Source: Aeromicrobium sp. 9AM (GTDB lineage Bacteria > Actinomycetota > Actinomycetes > Propionibacteriales > Nocardioidaceae). From it: 64,000 nucleotides of DNA. The notes under the pieces were generated by a model. The model did no database searches, had not been told where the DNA came from, and saw only the letters and a program-made list of their open reading frames with translations. Below are positions 61,037-64,000 of this stretch, one piece after another. Numbering within the stretch: the first letter of the stretch is position 1; each line of letters opens with the position of its first letter. The position numbers and the translations under genes were made by a program. The stretch spans positions 310,001 to 374,000 of the forward strand of contig NZ_LR733303.1 of NCBI RefSeq assembly GCF_902506105.1, written 5' to 3'.

Positions 61037-62722
61037 GTGGTGGGACATCTCGACCTCAACTCCATCAGCTTCACGCTGTCGGACGGGCGACCCCTCCTCG
61101 ACGAGGTCAGCCTGCGGGTCGGCGAGGGCATGAAGGTCGCCCTGATCGGCCCCAACGGCAGCGGCAAGACGACCTTGACCCGGATCGCGACGGGTGACCT
61201 CGACCCGCACGAGGGCGCCGTCACGATCTCCGGAGGCCTCGGGGTCATGCGGCAGTTCATCGGTTCGGTGCGCGACGAGTCGACGGTGCGCGACCTGCTG
61301 GTCTCGGTCGCACCGCAGGCCGTGCGCAAGGCAGCGGCGGAGGTCGATCGGACCGAGCTGCTGATGATGGAACGTGACGACGAGCGCGACCAGATGGCGT
61401 ACGCGCAGGCGCTCGTCGACTGGGGCGACGCCGGAGGCTACGACCACGAGGCGATGTGGGACATGTGCACCGTCTCGGCGCTCGGCGTGCCGTTCCAGAA
61501 GGCCCAGTGGCGTCAGGTCACGACGTTGTCCGGCGGTGAGCAGAAGCGGCTCGTTCTCGAGGCGCTGCTGCGCGGGCCCGAGCAGGTGCTGCTGCTCGAC
61601 GAGCCCGACAACTACCTCGACGTCCCGGCCAAGCGGTGGCTCGAGGACCAGCTGGTCGAGTCGCCCAAGACGGTGCTGTTCGTCAGCCACGACCGCGAGC
61701 TGATCGAACGGGTGGCGCAACGCATCGCGACCCTCGAGCCCGGTGCGGCCGGCAGCTCGCTGTGGGTGCATCCGGGACGCTTCTCGACATACCTGCAGGC
61801 GCGGATCGAGCGCAACGCCAAGCTCGAGGAGCGGCGGCTGCGGTGGGACGAGGAGCGGGCCAAGCTCAAGGCGCTCGTGGTGATGTACCGGGCCAAGGCT
61901 GCCTACAACGCCGACATGGCCTCACGCCTGCAGGCGGCGGTGACCCGGCTCGAGCGGTTCGAGCGGGAGGGCCCGCCCGAGGCCGTCCCGATCGCCCAGA
62001 ACCTGCGGATGAGGCTCGACGGCGGACGTACGGCCAAGCGCGCGGTCGTCGCCGAGCAGGTCGAGCTCACGGGCTTGATGAAACCGTTCGACCTCGAGAT
62101 CTGGTTCGGCGAGCGCGTCGCCGTGCTCGGCAGCAACGGGTCGGGCAAGTCGCACTTCCTGCGTCTGCTGGCCGGCGGCGGGTCCCGGCCCGACGTCGAG
62201 CACGAGCCGGTCGGCGACGTCATCCCGCCGCCGGTCGACCACACCGGCATGGCAAAGCTGGGTTCCCGCGTGCGTCCGGGATGGTTCGCGCAGACGCACG
62301 AGCACCCCTCCCTGCTCGGCCGTACGCTGCTCGAGATCCTGCATCACGGCGACGGGCACCGTAAGGGTATGGGGCACGAGGGCTCGGCCAAAGCGCTGGA
62401 CCGCTACGGCCTCGCGAAGGCCGGCGACCAGGTGTTCGAGCAGCTGTCGGGCGGCCAGCAGGCGCGCTTCCAGATCCTGCTGCTCGAGCTGTCCAACGCG
62501 ACGCTGCTGCTGCTCGACGAGCCGACCGACAACCTCGACCTGCACTCGGCCGAGGCGCTCGAGCAGGCGCTGTCGACGTTCGAGGGCACGGTCGTCGCCG
62601 TGACGCACGATCGATGGTTCGCGCGTGGCTTCGACCGGTTCCTGGTGTTCGGCGCTGACGGCCGGGTCTACGAGTCCGATGAGCCCGTGTGGGACGAGAC
62701 CCGCGTCCAGCGCAGCCGCTAA
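61037..62722 (+). CDS. ABC-F family ATPase
   Basis: A protein of about 561 residues with two ABC domains and no membrane helix. Domain 1: Walker A GPNGSGKTT, signature LSGGEQKRL and LLLDEPDNYLDVP. Domain 2: GSNGSGKSHFLRLLAGG, LSGGQQARFQ and LLLLDEPTDNLDLHS. Between them, around residues 250-320, lies the P-site tRNA interaction motif-type charged helical linker (RIERNAKLEERRLRWDEERA). ABC-F proteins act on ribosomes in translation or antibiotic protection. GTG 61037 or 61040. A 65-bp hairpin element follows three bases after the stop. Confidence 0.88.
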   Translation: MVGHLDLNSISFTLSDGRPLLDEVSLRVGEGMKVALIGPNGSGKTTLTRIATGDLDPHEGAVTISGGLGVMRQFIGSVRDESTVRDLLVSVAPQAVRKAAAEVDRTELLMMERDDERDQMAYAQALVDWGDAGGYDHEAMWDMCTVSALGVPFQKAQWRQVTTLSGGEQKRLVLEALLRGPEQVLLLDEPDNYLDVPAKRWLEDQLVESPKTVLFVSHDRELIERVAQRIATLEPGAAGSSLWVHPGRFSTYLQARIERNAKLEERRLRWDEERAKLKALVVMYRAKAAYNADMASRLQAAVTRLERFEREGPPEAVPIAQNLRMRLDGGRTAKRAVVAEQVELTGLMKPFDLEIWFGERVAVLGSNGSGKSHFLRLLAGGGSRPDVEHEPVGDVIPPPVDHTGMAKLGSRVRPGWFAQTHEHPSLLGRTLLEILHHGDGHRKGMGHEGSAKALDRYGLAKAGDQVFEQLSGGQQARFQILLLELSNATLLLLDEPTDNLDLHSAEALEQALSTFEGTVVAVTHDRWFARGFDRFLVFGADGRVYESDEPVWDETRVQRSR

Positions 62723-62724
62723 CG

Positions 62725-62789
62725 CCGCGATTCGTGAGGTTGCAGGCGTCAAAGGGCGTCGATGACGCCTGCAACCTCACAATTCGCGG
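62725..62789. repeat. 65-bp intergenic inverted-repeat element, copy 2
   Basis: Arms 62725-62751 and 62763-62789 pair at 25 of 27 positions around an 11-base centre. It has the same length, ends (CCGCGA...TCGCGG) and context (between convergent genes) as the copy at 43882. Stem base pairs differ in a compensating way: G-C to A-T, A-T to G-C and C-G to T-A at three consecutive or near positions. This shows that the folded form is preserved. Confidence 0.8.
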
Positions 62790-62792
62790 GGG

Positions 62793-63287
62793 TCAGGCCT
62801 TGGCCTCGTCGTCGCGCTCGTCGAGGTCGGCCATCAGGCCGCGCAGCTCGCCGCGGATGAAGTCGCGGGTGGCGACCTCGCCGAGGCCGAGCCGCAGGCT
62901 GGCGACCTCGCGGGCGAGGAACTCCATGTCGGCGTTGGCCTGCGCGTTGGCGTCGCGGTCCTGCTCCTGCGTGACGCGGTCGCGGGCCTCCTGGCGGTTC
63001 TGCGCGAGCAGGATGAGCGGGGCGGCGTACGAGGCCTGCAGCGACAGGATCAGCGTCAGGAAGATGAACGGGTAGCTGTCCCAGCGGTGCCGGTCGGGGC
63101 CGTACGGCATGTTCCAGACGATCCAGATCGCGACGAAGACCGTCATCCACGCGATGAACGTGGCGGTGCCGAGGAAGCGGGCGGTCGACTCCGCGAAACG
63201 TCCGAAGCGCTCCGGATCGGCCTCGCGGCGGGAGCGGAACGAGCGTCGTACGGACCGGGGCTGGTCGAGGCGGGCGCGGTCAGCCAT
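62793..63287 (-). CDS. DUF1003 membrane protein
   Basis: A 164-residue protein of the DUF1003 family. Two membrane helices lie at residues about 38-58 (FLGTATFIAWMTVFVAIWIV) and 72-95. The conserved WDSYPFIFLTLILSLQASYAAPLILLAQNR is the family hallmark, cited here by WDSYPFIFLTLILSLQASY. A charged coiled-coil tail follows. It overlaps the MgtE-N/CBS gene by eight bases. The pair is also adjacent in mycobacteria (Rv1231c-Rv1232c). Possibly a transport partner for divalent metals. Confidence 0.9.
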   Translation of the reverse strand: MADRARLDQPRSVRRSFRSRREADPERFGRFAESTARFLGTATFIAWMTVFVAIWIVWNMPYGPDRHRWDSYPFIFLTLILSLQASYAAPLILLAQNRQEARDRVTQEQDRDANAQANADMEFLAREVASLRLGLGEVATRDFIRGELRGLMADLDERDDEAKA

Positions 63288-64000
63288 GCGTGACCACCTC
63301 CGATCCCTCTCCGGGAGCCGGCTCGGTGTCGTCCTGCTCGCGCCAGCCTTCTGGCAGGAGGTGATCGAGCACGTCGTCGATGGTCACCGCCCCGAGCAGG
63401 TGGGCGTTCTCGTCGACGACCGGCAGCGCGACCATGTTGTAGGCCGCGAGCAGGTTGGCGACGTGCTCGAGGGATGCCTCGGGGCGGGGCCAGTCGATGT
63501 CGTTGTCGACGATCGCGCCGACCAGGGTCGACGGTGGCTCGCGCAGCAGGGCCTGAAAGTGCACGATGCCGAGGAACTTGCCGGTCGGCGTCTCCAAGGG
63601 TGGGCGGCACACGTAGACCATCGACGCGAGCGCCGGGATCAGGTCGGGGTTGCGGATGCGCGCCAGCGCGTCGGCGATCGTCGCGTCGGGAGGCAGCACC
63701 ACCGGCTCGGTCGTCATCATGCCGCCGGCGGTGCGCTCCTCGTACGTCAGGAGGCGGCGTACGTCCTCGGCGTCCTCGGGCTCCATGAGCGCCAGCAGTG
63801 CCTCGGCGGTCGCGGGAGGCAGCTCGCCGAGCAGGTCGGCGGCGTCGTCGGGGTCCATCTCGGTGAGCACGTCGGACGCGCGCTCGGGGTCGAGCACGCC
63901 CAGGATCTCGACCTGGTCCTTCTCGGGCAGCTCCTCGAGCACGTCGGCGAGCCGCTCGTCGTCGAGCTCGGTGACGACCTCCATGCGCCGCTTGGGCGCG
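63280..64000 (-). CDS. MgtE N-domain / CBS-domain protein (5' end outside window)
   Basis: The C-terminal part of a larger protein whose start lies beyond 64000; the frame is open to the window edge. Repeated MgtE-N helices (LDDERLADVLEELPEKDQVE, then DPDDAADLLGELPPATAEAL) precede a pair of CBS motifs (MTTEPVVLPPDATIADALAR and VVDENAHLLGAVTIDDVLDH). There is no membrane part here, so it resembles Rv1232c-type cytosolic Mg-sensing proteins. It overlaps the DUF1003 gene, suggesting joint function. Confidence 0.88.
   Translation of the reverse strand, partial: APKRRMEVVTELDDERLADVLEELPEKDQVEILGVLDPERASDVLTEMDPDDAADLLGELPPATAEALLALMEPEDAEDVRRLLTYEERTAGGMMTTEPVVLPPDATIADALARIRNPDLIPALASMVYVCRPPLETPTGKFLGIVHFQALLREPPSTLVGAIVDNDIDWPRPEASLEHVANLLAAYNMVALPVVDENAHLLGAVTIDDVLDHLLPEGWREQDDTEPAPGEGSEVVTHG

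Overview
The window looks like a chromosome segment of a high-GC actinobacterium. From about 36 kb to the end it is very GC-rich and follows the gene order I recall for Mycobacterium tuberculosis Rv1202-Rv1232: dapE, a LOG-family gene, folP, tag, a DUF3117 gene, an O-methyltransferase, sigE with its anti-sigma gene, tatB, mrp, DUF1003 and MgtE-N/CBS. That suggests an ordinary chromosomal backbone, perhaps Nocardioidaceae-like; the genus is a guess. From 1 to about 35.9 kb the sequence is visibly less GC-rich, packed with catabolic operons, transporters and local regulators, and contains broken genes. It ends against a severed 3' tail of an acyl-CoA dehydrogenase gene (35948-36047). I read the left part as an acquired or rearranged catabolic region.

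Region by region: 1-6.1 kb is a tightly overlapping operon for meta-cleavage of 3-hydroxyanthranilate to pyruvate and acetyl-CoA: ring dioxygenase, ACMS decarboxylase, semialdehyde dehydrogenase (5' end outside the window), RidA-type deaminase, oxalocrotonate decarboxylase, hydratase, aldolase and acylating acetaldehyde dehydrogenase. A LysR regulator faces it. 7.1-9.6 kb holds an orphan ABC ATPase, a GntR regulator and a TauE/SafE exporter. 10.1-15.5 kb holds a MacB-type ABC transporter, a GT87 glycosyltransferase and a two-component system. 15.5-19.8 kb is a damaged branched-chain amino-acid-type ABC operon: livK truncated and frameshifted, livM frameshifted, livH, livG and livF open. 20.0-21.9 kb is a PadR/ABC exporter operon, and 22.1-23.2 kb a TetR/RidA pair with a very large palindrome over the tetR start. 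24.2-35.5 kb is a second catabolic cluster of unknown substrate (APC permease, SDR, DapA-like lyase/aldolase, IclR, Lrp, CoA-transferase, MaoC hydratase, GMC dehydrogenase, aldehyde dehydrogenase, glycerate kinase).

On the backbone, 36-43.9 kb carries a tandem-HTH LuxR regulator, a lipoprotein, an aminoglycoside-phosphotransferase-like kinase, a TetR/SRPBCC pair with two matching operators, a VOC protein, dapE and a LOG gene. 44-50.2 kb carries folP, tag, enoyl-CoA hydratase, small conserved genes and the sigE/anti-sigma pair.

The most unusual part is 50.3-58.0 kb, between the anti-sigma gene and tatB, where M. tuberculosis has htrA. An 88-residue peptide made of five copies of DVEGHRVLR is encoded upstream of a GAF-domain protein and a cytoplasmic subtilisin-like protease. 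A Crp-type regulator is divergent from it, followed by a class III cyclase-AAA-TPR protein and an MFS-cyclic-nucleotide-binding fusion. I infer a cyclic-nucleotide-controlled peptide/protease system; its function is unknown. Two 65-bp intergenic hairpins with compensatory base changes (43882 and 62725) are a second noteworthy feature. I saw no rRNA, tRNA, CRISPR array or intact insertion sequence.
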